Part shown: positions 23,230 to 35,372 of the stretch, in pieces
Numbering within the stretch: position 1 is the stretch's first letter
Layout of the letters: the number at the start of each line of letters is the position of its first letter
Source of the DNA: Corticium candelabrum
Lineage: Eukaryota > Porifera > Homoscleromorpha > Homosclerophorida > Plakinidae
Assembly (NCBI RefSeq): GCF_963422355.1
Contig: NC_085085.1
Coordinates: forward strand, 7,603,733-7,667,732
Length of the DNA stretch: 64,000 nucleotides
Direction of reading: 5' to 3'
The notes under the pieces: generated by a model
Told to the model about the DNA's origin: nothing
Database searches by the model: none
The model's input: the letters and a program-made list of their open reading frames with translations, nothing else
Program-made: the position numbers and the translations under genes

Positions 23230-25020
23230 TTTTCACCGTAGCAGTGGACTTGCCATCATGTCTGTATATGTATGTATGTACAAGTGAAGATCAACGTAGC
23301 CAAGGTAATTGTTGCCGATGTACAGTCGTCATCGTCCACTTATTTACAACCCAAAGCTGCTTGTTGATGACCAAGCTGTCCCATTTCTTGACGGCTCTGT
23401 CTTTAAGTTACTTGGCTTACCGTTTGACATCAGCCTGTCAACATCAACCCTGAAAGATAATCTACTGAAGCATTTTACCTTCCTATGTCGTATTGTAGAT
23501 TCTCCTAAAGTTGTCATCAACAAATTGAAAATCTAATGTCTGTACATACCGTATTACCTCGCATAGAACAGCATGCTGTTATGGAACGAATTTTACCAGG
23601 GTGCCGTTATACCTCGAGGTACAACGGCATGCCGTTGTAAATGAGGGAATTTTTATCAGCGCCTCAAGTTGCACATCCAACAAAATCTAATACCTTTCTT
23701 AAGCGGTACTACTAACTACTACTAAGTCTTCAAGAACATGTCATGCATAGAGATTACCGGTAAGCACTAATCAGTTTCTACTTCTTCGTTTCCTCATCAT
23801 CATTACTGTCTTGATCTGTCAAACCTGATGGTTCGTCATCTACTAATGGTTCTTCGCAAGTAGCTGTTTCATCTGTCATCAATGCATTAGTTTGACACAT
23901 GTCTCCTCCAATACTGCAATACTAATATCAAAAGATAGACCTCGTATTACTGTGACTATCGTACCTCGCTCTATAACGGCACCTCACCCTATAACAGCAT
24001 GCCATTATAGGTACCAACTGGAATTGTAGCGGATTCTGGTAAAATTCTCTTATAACGGCATGCCGTTCTATGCGAGGTAATGCGGTATGTTCTAGTATGG
24101 GCTAGCTATTGGGCCTACTGGATCATACCTTGTCTTGGGTTCAATGTGAAATTGACGGTATCATGAATAGACACTTATAAAAATGGAGTGGCCTGGCCAA
24201 GAAAAGCAATCCTAGAGTATTATACATGTCCAAAAACAATTTGGCCTGGAATTGTCTCACTTGTTTGCTAAATTTCAATCTTGACCAGTTTTAAGCTACG
24301 TCAGCTGCTGACATCAATTGACATCATAGTCCAACAGTTAGCAGAAGCACAAGTTCAATTAGATCAAAGAAACATTGTGTCAGCCACTTTTGCTTCAAAA
24401 GGATATCAACATAACTGTTCAGAAACACACCGAGTCTCAACACTGCAAAACTTTGAAATCCAGAAGTCTACATGATTCACTAACTAGATTAATCAGCTCT
24501 GTTAACTTAATATGGGCATCCACACTTGATGGAATTTCAGAAAATATATTCAAATGGTATCTAAATGCAACTGTCAACATGGATCAAATCTGCATCACCG
24601 GAAAAATCTACAATTAATCTCTGTCCTCTATGCAAAGAAAAACAAACAGTCTATCATGTCTCGAACAATTGGGATATACTTGGAGACATAATCAAGTGTT
24701 GTTTATTATCAAGAACCACATCCAAGATCTCAGACAAATATTAGATGAATACATCATTAGATGAACAGAACCAAGACAAATACGTAACTAAATGTGATTG
24801 CCCCAATAACTTATATAGTTTATCCGAGATGACTTCTCATTTAAGACCGGATATATGCATGTTCAGTTGTTCTGCAAAACACTGTTCATCTATAAATTAA
24901 ACATAGCTTTCAAAGAAGGAATAGAGAATGCACACAAAACAGGAAAACAAGAAAATGTGAAAACCTTGTTCAAGAAATTTGCAGGCAGGAATGTGAAGTG
25001 TGTTTTAAGGCTCTAGAAGT
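23230..25020 (+). pseudogene. LINE ORF2 remnant, 3' part, split by a MITE
   Basis: The part at 23335-23535 encodes PKLLVDDQAVPFLDGSVFKL then LGLPFDISLSTSTL, the thumb region after the RT of a non-LTR element. A 547-bp MITE (23544-24090) follows, and coding homology resumes at about 24091 (YLVLGSM..., MNRHL.KWSGLAK, RVLYMSKNNLAWNCLTCL). Near 24615 is a CPLCKEKQTVYHVSN zinc-knuckle, and near 24840 HLRPDICMFS, a restriction-like-endonuclease type motif. The tail near 25000 (LEVGSQGIMSL) includes residues conserved at the end of this family. The RT core itself is not seen. Stops and frameshifts are frequent. Confidence 0.65.
23544..24090. mobile_element. Palindromic MITE inside the LINE
   Basis: The inverted ends start ACATACCG(T/C)ATTACCTCGC and match for about 55 bp with few differences. 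The interior repeats the self-complementary word AACGGCATGCCGTT or close variants several times near both ends (about 23568, 23627, 23995, 24055). It has no coding capacity. It splits the LINE ORF2: joining the flanks brings two pieces of the same protein back together. Confidence 0.8.
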
Positions 25021-25301
25021 TGGTTCCCAAGGCATAATGTCTCTGTTGTATTTCTCTTTCATTGTCAGTGTGTGTTCCAACGACAAGAATCAGTTGAGAG
25101 AGGGAGGGAGATACGTGGAGTGAGGGAGTGAGTCTGGGTGTATGCACGCTCCTTAGCTGCTATAAGCTACTCTGAGTGCAGGTTTTCTGTTGTGTGGTTT
25201 CATGTTTCGTGTCTCTCCCTGAACCTGTCCTATCTTCTTTTAAGAGTCTTATGGTGATGGAGGAGTGGTGGTGGCAGTAGGTACAAGATGGTATAGGGAG
25301 T

Positions 25302-26125
25302 AGCCTCGTACCAGACCCTGTTGCGCCGTCGTGCCTGTTTCCTCAATAACACAACAATGCCAGAGAGGGTCTGGGATCATCCCGCCTACCGTTTACGCTA
25401 TTAGATGATCAAATTAGCTCGTATGTCACCAACCCTCAGGATAGACTAATACGGTTAGTCTAATAGTTATTCTCATGTGTCACATGGAATGTCTTGCAAC
25501 TGACTTGACCTTCCATTCGTACTCTACTTGTTTCCTTTCAATGCTGGTATCCTGTCCCAACGCAAGCTGTGCGTATTTGCCAACCTCTCTAGGAGAGAGG
25601 ACTTCCTCAAGCTCTCCAAGAGATTCTATGAGAGTGAAGTTATATAGTCAACACCGTGTATGAGCTGCCAGGCTCCAAATGTTTCCAAATCGTACACGAG
25701 CTTCCCGATCATATAGTTCTCGTAGCCTAGCACAGTAATAGAGCGGCACCTAGTGTATCCCTACTCCAAGCTACCTAGACTGCTGATTGAATCACATTGG
25801 ACCTCACAGCTTCAGATAACATGAATCGAACTCAGGATTGAGCTCGCTGTGAATGAATCTTCTTCCATGCAGTAAAATGAATCTCTTCCCATGCAGCTAC
25901 AGGAACGAAATATAAACAGTGAATGTATGCAATCGGATATCACAAGTAGCATAACTTTGATGAAAGGATGGATTGATAATTAACTAAGAGCATGAAAGTG
26001 TTGACGTTGGTGACGTGGGGTGACACTAGGCGAAGAAAGCAGACAGGATGATCCCAGACCCTCTCCGCCGTTGTCGTGTTATACGGGAACGGGCACGACG
26101 GTGCGAGAGGGTCTGGTACAAGGCT
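25302..26125. mobile_element. AGCCTCG-family MITE, copy 1
   Basis: Inverted ends of about 90 bp at 25302-25392 and 26040-26125. The left starts AGCCTCGTACCAGACCCTGT, and the right reads GAGGGTCTGGTACAAGGCT. Each arm is itself partly palindromic (CCAGACCCT ... AGGGTCTGG). The flanks ATAGGGAG and ACAGGGAA resemble a decayed target duplication. The interior has no recognisable gene. The stretch just before it (25021-25301) also shows nothing. Confidence 0.75.
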
Positions 26126-26203
26126 AACAGGGAACTGCTAGCCACAAATCTGCAAGCGTGCACAGTACTAGTAAGATAGTCGTTTATTGGCTAAAGAAAG
26201 AGA

Positions 26204-26506
26204 ATGAAATTCACACTCAGTCCTGCTAGTATGACTGGCAGCACTATTAGTGACACCACCTCACTTGATGAGGGATCTAGAAAAGATGGCCTAAACAAAG
26301 GTGATGCCTTCTTTTCCCTGTCAGTTTGCTCCAGCTGGCTGAAGCATAAACTGTATGTTGTTTGTTGGAATGTTCGAACATTCCTTGACACACAACATCA
26401 CATCGAATGCAAAATGACTGTTCTACAGCTCATGGACAGATATGAGTTATCTATTGATATTAAGTTAGACACGATGCTAATATTCATTCTGTGGAAACCC
26501 GTGTGA
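26204..26506 (+). pseudogene. LINE endonuclease N-terminal fragment
   Basis: A 100-codon open frame contains LYVVCWNVRTFLDT, which resembles the start of an apurinic-type (APE) endonuclease of non-LTR retrotransposons (the WNVRT block), followed by MTVLQLMDRYELSIDI, where the family has a helix and an IDI-type strand. No further endonuclease or RT motifs follow. It is most likely an isolated 5' fragment of ORF2. Confidence 0.5.
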
Positions 26507-27351
26507 AAGCAATGGTATATAACTTAATATTAATAGATAACTTAATATTAATAAAATATAAATTATTACTCAAGTGCAAACAGTCAGTCTGCATGCCAGT
26601 GGACTAATTCGTTTCACAGGCTATCTGGGAGTGCATTAACACTCTCTAAGTAGGAATGGCACCAGTAGTTAATATTAATCCCAATTTTCACTTTGGGATA
26701 GCATAGCTCTGAAATGCTTCCATAAAATACCACAATTTTTATATCATCTTGCATGGCTACGCAGGGGCCATGGCCTTTGACTATCCCTTTGGCGCTAGCA
26801 CATTCGAACGACGATTTTACTGTGAAATCTGACACACCATTTGCCATGCATGCCTTTCTCTGCGTGTGACATACTACATGTAGTAGAGTCAAATGAATGT
26901 GTCAACTTGCCAGTTTCGTGGGGCCTACATCATTCTCAAAGCTGCTCACAGGATCTGCGCTTCTCCATTCATTCCGTACAACTTGAAACACTTGACAATT
27001 TAGCCTATTCGCAAAACTTGAGTGCCGATGGACTTGCCAGTCTGGATCTTCGTTTCGCTCACGGGACTTTTGTGTTGCTCAAAGGATCTTCACTTTCCCA
27101 TTGTTTGCCTGTTACTTGAAACACCAGTTGATTTAATCACAAGATCTGAGTGCTGATTGACTTGTCGACAGGTTAGTCGGATTTTCCCTGTTCTCTGCAT
27201 GGGCCAGCAAACAGGAACTCCACGTCCCACACAAGATCTTTGCAGAAAATGTGCACGTGCGTGTGATAGAGACCGTTCTTTCTAACTGGTAGAAGAGAAA
27301 GTATGAGTCTTGCTTACGTGGGACTGGAACACACACTCCGATTACCATATT
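26507..27351. other. No recognisable gene
   Basis: No exon or repeat pair found. A short TTAATATTAATA palindromic stretch lies near 26522-26556. Confidence 0.4.
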
Positions 27352-28180
27352 ATAATCAAATTAGCTTGTGATATGAAGTCAAAAGGGGAGGGGCTGGTGC
27401 ACAAGACTATTACATTGCCTGGTACTAATGAAACTTTACTTATGTATGGATCTAAAGTAGAAGCATTAACGTAGTAGTCTAAGCAATTCTCAAATATACT
27501 ATGAGTTGTACAATGTTTCTTTGTAATAAATTAGCTTGTGTACTATTGCCTGGTACTAATGAAACCTTACTTCTGTATAGAGTATTAGAGTAGCAGCATT
27601 AACGTAGCAGTCTAAGGAATTAATTCTCAAATATCGTATAACATGAAATATTGGAGGGGAATTTATTTTTGCGGATTGGCAGATTTTGCAGCAACTGCTA
27701 ATATAAAATTGGTGGACATCATGTCAATTTGGTGGTACAGTACGTCACACAGATGAGGCCACAAGATGTTACGTAATCCCTGCTTGCCGTCTGTTGTGCC
27801 TATGAATGAGGCCGTGAGGCTATGGATGAAGCTGGACTGTCACGTTCACGCGGGTCCCGTTCTTTACACTGACACAGCAGGTCTTCATCACTGGGCAGTA
27901 GTTAGAGACCAGTAAGTTAAAGGGGCAGCTCCACGGTAAACAACCTAGGCTTTAAATGAAATGTCAGCCACAAACACAGCTGTCAATCACAAACTTCTCC
28001 ATGACTTATGGTAAGACATACATCAGTTATCAAACAATGATATCCAACTGCCAAAAACATCCGCCAATATGATTTGTTCATCAATTTCTTAGCAAACCGC
28101 CAATATAAATTCCTGCCATTGTTTCATCTCATATGGTATACTATGAGTTGTAACAATGCATGTGTTTCTATAAAAAGGGA
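27352..28180. repeat. Two diverged tandem units, the second split by a MITE
   Basis: The block ATTGCCTGGTACTAATGAAA recurs at 27414 and 27545 (period 131 bp), followed in both cases by AGCATTAACGTAG and TCTCAAATAT. In the first unit the next words are ACTATGAGTTGTACAATG. In the second they appear only after 28130, beyond a MITE at about 27650-28127, so the MITE interrupts the second unit. Confidence 0.65.
27650..28127. mobile_element. MITE with GGAATTTAT ends
   Basis: Inverted ends: ATGAAATATTGGAGGGGAAT at the left, and at the right the complement of ATGAAACAATGGCAGGAATT, both continuing into TTATATTGGCGG-like sequence. No coding capacity. Exact borders are uncertain by a few bases. Confidence 0.65.
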
Positions 28181-28480
28181 CATGAACATGAATACAAAAA
28201 TATTTATGCAATAAATAAAAAACAAAGGGATGGCTGCATACTACGGGTCAAAACTTTCGCAGACAAGTACTCATACTTTACATCTGAAACCAATCTCCCA
28301 CAATTAAATCCATACTTCACTCTGTTTGCTTTCAAGGTGGCTGCTTGGATAGGAGTAAAGTAGAGATTGAATTGTGGGAAATTGGTTTCAGATGTAAAGT
28401 ATGAGTCTTGTCTGCGAAAGTTTCGACCCCTATTTATTCAAGCACTAGCTTAAAGTATGCAACCATCCCTTCTTTGTTAT

Positions 28481-31400
28481 GTCATGCTCAACCAGATCAG
28501 TCTGGTTTGTAAAGTCTACTACAAGTACCGGAAGCAAACCCTGCGTCAGAAGTACTTAGACCATCACGGCTGTCTAGAAAGAAGACATGACTTTACAAAG
28601 GATCCGAGTAGATCCCAGAAGCACTGTTTTCTGTAAGTGCTGCAGGTTGTGATGACCTGGAATAATGTCCAGCCACCATACAATACCTGCGTGCACTGTG
28701 CCCAAAGCTCCCAAGACCACCGGAACCACCAGTGTTCGACAATGCCACATGCGGCTTATCTCCACTCTCAAGTCGCTGTATTTTGCCAACTTCTCAGCAT
28801 GTTTCCTGCCAATGTTGCCATCAGCAGGACAGCTGATATCAATAAGAAGACAAGTGTTTGTCTTCTTATTTCTGAGACAGATGTCTGGACGATTGGCTTT
28901 GATCTTCTTGGCAGTGGGGATGGTGGTATCCCACATCATAGTAATGTCATTCGTCTCCACAAGCCTATCACTCCACTGGAACCCCAAAATGATGACAAAC
29001 ATGCCAGTAAATGATGGAGGCCACTTGATTGTGTCGATCAGTGTAGTCCATTGGTGCCAAAGCACTACAGCCTGCCACAATGTGGTCGACTGTTTCCAGG
29101 GCTACACTGCACATGTGGCAAGTAGGACTGACATCACGATTTAGAATCTTGTGCTCATAGTACCGAGTCCGAAGAGCTTGGTCTTGAGCAGCAACAACCA
29201 GTCCCTCAGTTGCAGCAGAAAGATTCGTTGCCTTTAGTCATCCGTAGGTCTCTTTCATGTCCACAGGCGGTTGCTCAGTGAGACGGCAATACTGCCCATG
29301 CATAGGCTTCCCGCTCCAGGACTGCACACAAAGAAAACTGCAACACGTACGGTAATGTCTTGCATCTGTTTCAGGCGATTGCTCAAAGCCACCTTCAACT
29401 GAGATGGATGCATTCCTGTGTAAGCTCTGCGACTTGTCGTCCGAAGCAAGACTCCTCTGCAGCTATGCAGTAAAGCGATAAGCCATGCGCTTGATCCAGT
29501 GTGGAGATTTTCTGGAGTCACACTCCCGTATCATCTGTATGAAAGGATCAGAACTGTCAGCAAGGTAACAGTTCAGCCTCACAATACAAGATTGTTATGT
29601 CGAATCAATCTGTTGTAACCCCCTACCCCCTCACTGCAAGGAGCGTCCAGTCGGTCAACGTCTGCAGAAGGATGGTGGACACCGTGTATAGAGAGGAGCT
29701 TTCTGGTCCGTTGATCAAGCTGCTGCAGGTCTGTGCACCCCCAATGAATGACGCCAAAACCATAAGTGAGAACCAGTAGTGCAAACCCATTGATGGCTAG
29801 AATCTTGTTCCGACCATACAACTCAGTCCGGAGAACCACCTTCACTCTGCGCAAGTACTCACGACGGAGTCTCTCCCTTATCATGCTGTGCTGAATACCG
29901 TTACTCTCATCTACACCCAAGTACTTGCAGACTTGACCCGGTTCCAGACAGTTGATGGTGTCCGATTTTCCTATACTGTCACTCCAGAGTTGTGTCCAGA
30001 TAGTCTGTCGTTGACGAAGCGTGCAACAGCACACTTGTCCAGACCAAACTTCATCTGGACGTCATCAGAGAAGGTACGAACCGTGTGCAACAACCCATCC
30101 AACTGATCAGAGTTTCTGCCATACAGCTTCAGATCATCCATGTAAAGTAGATGACTGATGAGCTGACGTTTGGCAGTCTCACCATGCCCAGTGGTCATCC
30201 GGTAGCCGTAACTGGTTCTGTTCAACTCCTTACTCAGAGGATTGAGAGCCATACAGAAGAGAAGTAGAGAAAGTGAGTCACCTTGGAAAATACCCCTCCT
30301 GATCTGCATAAGCCTTGTCTTGATCGTACTGTTCCCGCAAGAAAGCACCATCAGTGTCCTCCAACTCTTCATCACACATGACAGGAACCTGCACAAAACT
30401 GGACTGATCTTATGCAGCTGAACACATTGAAGCAACCAACTGTGTGGCACGCTGTCATAGGCTTTCTGGTAGTCCACCCAAGCCATGCTCAAGCTCTTGT
30501 GCCTGGTCCTACAGTCTTCGATAAGCAGCTTGTTGATCAACAGCTGATCCTTTGCACCAAAAGATCCCTGTCGACAACCCTTCTGCTCCGGAGCCATGAG
30601 GTTTCTCTGAACCAGATGCCCTGCAATCCTCTGCCTGATGACTGAGGTGAGGGTCTTATAGAAGACAGACAGACACGTGATAGGCCAGTAATTTTTGGCC
30701 TGGTCAGTCTTGTCATTCTTAGGAATCAGAGTGGTTGTTCCTTGAGACAACCAGTCGGGTACAGAGCTGGATTCTGAACCAGCAGGTTGTAGTTATGAGT
30801 CAGATCAGTGTGAAGGCACGTGATACGCTTGACCCATAAACCATAAACCTTGCCTGGACCAGGAGACTTCCAGTTCCCCATCCTTTTGAGACACGATGTG
30901 ACCTCATTGTCTGAGATAGGACGCCACTGCTGCTCATCTTTCCTGTGTCTCGCTATCAGTTTGACGTCTCAGCCAGAAGGCAGACTCATTGTGATGTACC
31001 TCAGTTTCTAGGATACCACCCCAATACTGCTCGATCTCAGACTCGGATGGCGGGGAAGTGACCTGGATAGTCTGCTTACCCAACTCTCTGTAAAACCGTC
31101 CAGCATCTCGTTGAAACAAACCATTCTGGCAAAGTCTCTTACGATTCTTCTCCAGCCTCCTGATCCGCTCGACCTTGGACTTAAGTTCCATTTTCAATCG
31201 ATTAATGGAGACCTCACAACTCTCCAAACAGGAAATGCCCAACCAATGCTGAAGAAGTTGGAGTTCATGTAACATACGAATGCCCGATGAACCCTTTCTA
31301 ACCTCCAGCAACAGTGAGATTGCACGTTGAAGTGTGAGAATCTCCATATCCAGCCTTCGTCTCCATGTCGGTGTTTGAGAATTGGTTGACTTCGTCGTCT

Positions 31401-31684
31401 TTAAGCCCTGCCTTTTGGACACTAGTGAAGCAGCAGAGTATACCAGGTAACTGATTTCACTCATATCTAGTTCATCCTTCAATGAACTGATGATCGTGTT
31501 AAGATCACCAATAAGTTTCAGGGTTCCACTGTTCACAAAGATCCTTGGAAGGCATTGTCTCTCACAGATAGGAATTTGCCTGACTTTCTGCAACTCCTCA
31601 AGAAACTCTCGACGAAGTACAGGGGCCACAGCAGCATCACTATCAAGCGAAAGACCATCCTCCATTTGGCAGCAGTCTGGACTG
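28481..31684 (-). mobile_element. RLE-type non-LTR retrotransposon, 5'-truncated
   Basis: A minus-strand element with the order N-terminal helical region, reverse transcriptase, CCHC knuckle and restriction-like endonuclease, as in the R2/R4/NeSL group. Its borders are defined by the split arm of the foldback MITE. The 5' edge lies about 20 bp before the first visible methionine, so upstream sequence was probably lost at insertion. No poly(A) tail is visible at the 3' edge. About 10 bp of the target arm is missing. Confidence 0.75.
28574..31665 (-). pseudogene. RT plus restriction-like endonuclease polyprotein, frame-broken
   Basis: Pieces run from 31665 downward. The first is a helical N-terminal region (30934-31665, open for 243 codons, with LQLLQHWLGISCLESCEVSI). 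The RT follows (29971-30750): KNYWPITCLSVFYKTLTSVI, then LSMAWVDYQKAYDSVPHSWL, GIFQGDSLSLLLFCMALNPL and YMDDLKLYG, so the YMDD catalytic motif is intact. Next is the thumb (29579-30034, EPGQVCKYLGV, frameshifted relative to the RT). A CCHC knuckle, TCHMCSVALETVDHIVAGC, lies at about 29055-29115, and after a further frameshift comes the RLE domain (28574-29080) with RPDICLRNKKTNTCLLIDIS. There are at least three frameshifts and a stop, so it is not functional as it stands. Confidence 0.85.
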
Positions 31685-31711
31685 AGTTATTACATAAATA
31701 TTTTTGTATTC

Positions 31712-33259
31712 TTTCATCTATTAATTAACTAGATAGAGTTGCTAAAGTAAGTCCTGTTCAATTAATTAATAGGTCTACATTTTAATTCCATTTGAGATGT
31801 CTGGTCATACAGATCTTATGTCTCTTTTATAGATACCATATCACGGTACTGCCCTTATACAGAAAGTGTGGCGGCCCGCCACAGTACAAATGACCTGGTA
31901 AAATCCATGCCCTCAGAGAAGTCCGTCTATCAGATGAAGGTACACTAGAAAATGCAAGATCGGGTTACACTTTTTTCTAGGGGTAACCTGACAATGGGTA
32001 ACCGGAAAGTGAACTAAGACAATCTGGAGTTGGTTTGCTATCAAATCATCTATAGTAGCAAATTGTTTGAAAGTCTTACCACTGAGGATCAGCAACTACC
32101 TAATGACACTTCATCGGCCTCTCCTACACTTTACATGATGAAGTTCTGACTCCAGGTAGTTCTTATGCTCCAGCTATGGCTGATTCAGATGAACCATAAT
32201 GTTGTGCCTAGGAGGACAAGCTTCTTCTACTTTGATTTTAATGCTCAACATTTAGAGACATGTACTTGGAAAGATGTGTACGGTGTTGAAAATAAAAACA
32301 GTAACGGTTCATTACTGTTATCGATTTGTTTGTTGCACCAACTGACAAACACAAATACACTATTTCAACAACAAATAAGTTTAAGACAACTTGCAGGCAC
32401 CCAAGATCGAAACAATGTCATCTAATCTACTTCGCAAGCTACTGTAGCTGGTGCAAGCTCCCACTTCCATCAACAAGGTCATTTCCCACAAGTGCTGTCA
32501 GAGTATTTTGTAAACAAAATTTGTTGAAAATTGAGAAATTAGCTTTTTAGGAATCAGTTCAGTTTCGAAACATGCTAGAAGGCCATGCTGAAGACAGCCC
32601 AGTTAACTATACTCACAGTAAGAATGATGGAATTGCAAAAGCACAGCTCCTATGCATGTGCCACTGGTATGTATCGTAAACGTAAGCTTCTTTCTTACAA
32701 ACCATGTAGCTGATAGCGTGGCTGAAGAGCAGTCCTGAACGACGAGACCAATCATGAGTTTGCTGTAATATGTTAGAGGGCCAACAAAGAGATTGAGGCT
32801 CAACAGTGGAACTAGTGGGAAAAGGTGTACAAAATATTGTCATTACAACAACAAACAGTGAGTTGGTTTCTAGGAAAATTAGTTATCAAATTTATAAAAT
32901 TAAAGTGACTTTGAAATATACTTGCTTTAGAGTATCCTATTGCTTCTGCTCATTTAAATTGATCAGAAAGCACCATGACCGGTTTGAAATGACACAGACA
33001 TTTATAGATTGCTTGATGGGATGGGTACATTGCATATGGGTGTCAGATAAAACAACAATAATAATGTAGACTTCTATCTCGTTGCAGGAAAGACTGCAAT
33101 AGCTAGACTGTCGAAGATGAGAAACACTGGCAGTCACTGGGAGAACAACATCAACTAAAAGTGTTTGGGTCTAACTTTTAAGCAATTGTTCTTTTGCAAT
33201 CAGACGATAACAGCAGACTCCTACATATCTATGGTTGCAAACAAATCTTGGATTGCTGG
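31712..33259. other. No recognisable gene
   Basis: AT-rich, with short opposing open frames and no domain. The last 150 bp may belong to the LINE fragment that follows, but I see no motif. Confidence 0.4.
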
Positions 33260-33845
33260 GCCTATAGCAATTCTTCAATGTTTTGAATCAAGCTGCGCAT
33301 TCCAAGATGCAAAAAATCGATACTATTGAACAATCAAATTTTCTAATAGAATGTGATTTTCCTTCTAATCTTCAAATCAGTAATGCCATCAAGAAAATGT
33401 CCAGTAACAAATCTGCTGGTGCAGATGGACTGCTCATACAGATATTTCAATGTTGTGCGCAATATTGCTGTCAAACTTATTCGCATCTGCTGAGAATATG
33501 AAACGTGATGAGAAATTTCCAAGAGAACAATTTAATCAATCTTTACAAGAAGAAAGCGTGTCAATCTAATTACAACAATTACAGGGGCATGTCTTTGCTC
33601 TGTCGCAAGGTAAGATCATGGCCAGAGTTATTCTGGATTGTATCATTGCAAATCAATGTGGCTTTCATTCAGGCTGAAGTACAACAGGTGATCTGTTCAT
33701 CAAGGTAAATCCAAGAAGACTGTTGTACTCTGTGAATAGAAATGGACTGTGGAAGACTGCGCCCAAACTTTTGTCCACTTAAGATAATCAATTTCGATCA
33801 ACGCCTTTCATGATTGTATGATGCCTCTGGTCATTGGAGATGGTT
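33260..33845 (+). pseudogene. LINE reverse-transcriptase fragment
   Basis: Encodes ISNAIKKMSSNKSAGADGLL (the RT entry motif usually written SPGPDG or KSAGADG), then TYSHLLRI, a frameshift, NNLINLYKKKACQSNYNNYR with GMSLL (finger region), and later NRNGLWKT, which corresponds to the palm start. YxDD is not reached. It resembles CR1/Jockey-type RTs seen in invertebrates. It stops near 33845, and a Tigger-like MITE begins at 33866. Confidence 0.7.
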
Positions 33846-33865
33846 TAGAGTGAGAAAGCTTCTTA

Positions 33866-34575
33866 CAGTAGAGCCTCGCTATAGCGAACCTCCATATAAC
33901 AAATCCTTGATATAACAAAACTAGTCTTGGAGCCCCGAACTCGTTTGTGTGCGTTTCTCCATCTTGGAACCCTAGATGTAAGAAACTCGCTTATAACGAA
34001 AACCTCGCTATAGTGTGGCTTCTTTTACACCTAAACGTAGATAATTACATTATAACCTCAATATAACGTAATAGGCGGTGTGACTGTGCTCATTCCTGCA
34101 ATGCTGTGCCTACAAAGTGCCGCCGAGGGTGTAGATCATTAAACGTGCTTACATCATTAGGCACAATGAATTCAATTAATTTCTCGCAGTCTGACGTCGA
34201 TTAGGCATTTGGCCAGAGCATGTCAAGCGCGTCCTCTTGTATTTTACTGCCCGAATGGACAGCTGCTCCAGGCAACAAGTAAACAGTGGTAGCAAAAATG
34301 ACACCTTTGCTACTAGAATGATCCAACAACAAGATCGTAATACCACAGCTGCACTGTTATCTATTGACAATCCTGCCATACTATCCTAACACAGCATACT
34401 ACAAACCACTTATTACATGGGAGGGCGGGATTATGATGTAATTGGCTAGCATGGCCTCGGGCTTTCGCTGACCTTGTGCAATGGATAACCCGGATGATTT
34501 CGCTTTTAATGAACCCTAGCTACAATGAAAGCAATCTTAGTGTCCCCTGCGATTCGTTATATCAAGGTTCCACTG
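33866..34575. mobile_element. Tigger-like MITE with TA duplication
   Basis: Left end CAGTAGAGCCTCGCTATAGC and right end complement CAGTGGAACCTTGATATAAC; TA at 33864-33865 and 34576-34577. Subterminal words such as ATATAAC(A/G)AA repeat inside both ends. The 5' end resembles that of the intact Tigger at 472. The open frame at 34176-34379 shows no transposase motif, so I treat the element as non-autonomous. Confidence 0.85.
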
Positions 34576-34634
34576 TAGTCAAAAATTGAGTCAGACACAT
34601 GCGGTTATGTTGTAATGATAAATAACTCTGTTTA

Positions 34635-35201
34635 GGGGTCATCCATAATTGTCGACATTTACTCAAGTATACAAAGCGTACTCTTTTCTGCATACCCACC
34701 CCCTCCCCTAAGCATACCTAAGAATGTAGGTCATGTGAAGCTATTACAATAATTAAATAATAAATCATCGTTCTGGCCAATAGTCTTTCGTTGTCGTTGT
34801 ACTTTGTGTACAGCTTCCTCGGACAAAAATGGGCTGTAAAGACACATTCACAAACTGCGCCACTTGTTTGCCCGCATTTATGAATAGTGCAAGGTCTCTT
34901 AGGTCTGGTCTGTTAGTACCTACTGCAGAGTACATGTACCTACCGTCCCATGCTAAGCCTGTACTGTACACTTTAAACAAGTGCGACGAACGCTTAGCAT
35001 GAACTATATGCATCATACACTTGCGACAGCTAGTACTTACAAATGTAGATGCAACACGCGTGCGTAAATACAGTATCCTGACTTCAGTATCATTTCCCAT
35101 CTACTTCTGGACCAAACGAAATCATCGACATTTTGTACTCTGCCTCAAAGCGTACAACTACTCTTACTAGTTTGAGTAAATGTTGACAATTATGGATAAC
35201 C
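34635..35201. mobile_element. Harbinger-like MITE with TTA duplication
   Basis: Inverted ends of about 30 bp: GGGGTCATCCATAATTGTCG at the left and the complement of GGTTATCCATAATTGTCAAC at the right. Flanking TTTA occurs on both sides (34631-34634, 35202-35205), which fits a 3-bp TTA duplication. PIF/Harbinger assignment rests on that 3-bp duplication and the G-rich end. A 111-codon open frame lies inside on the minus strand (34765-35100) without a recognisable domain. Confidence 0.75.
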
Positions 35202-35302
35202 TTTAGTATCTGTACCTTAGTTGCTGTCATCGGGATCGACATGTTTAAAAACATTCATGAGAGAGTGGGACATGGATGGTAGAATTTTGAAATTCATCAC
35301 TT

Positions 35303-35305
<3 letters not shown>

Positions 35306-35372
<67 letters not shown>

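Larger units (their letters stand above)
28190..31711. mobile_element. Long-armed foldback MITE, copy 2, split by a retrotransposon
   Basis: Same family as 5355-5699 (shared CATACTTTACATCTGAAAC and CTTTCGCAGACAAG). The left end is GAATACAAAAATATTTATGC at 28190. The right arm runs to CTTTGTT at 28479, and its missing tip, ATAAATATTTTTGTATTC, is found at 31694-31711. The sequence between (28480-31684) is an RLE-type retrotransposon. So this is a roughly 310-bp foldback element interrupted by a 3.2-kb insertion. Confidence 0.8.

Noticed and set aside
34176..34379. Transposase fragment inside the Tigger-like MITE
   Set aside because: No helix-turn-helix or DDE motif in the translated frame.
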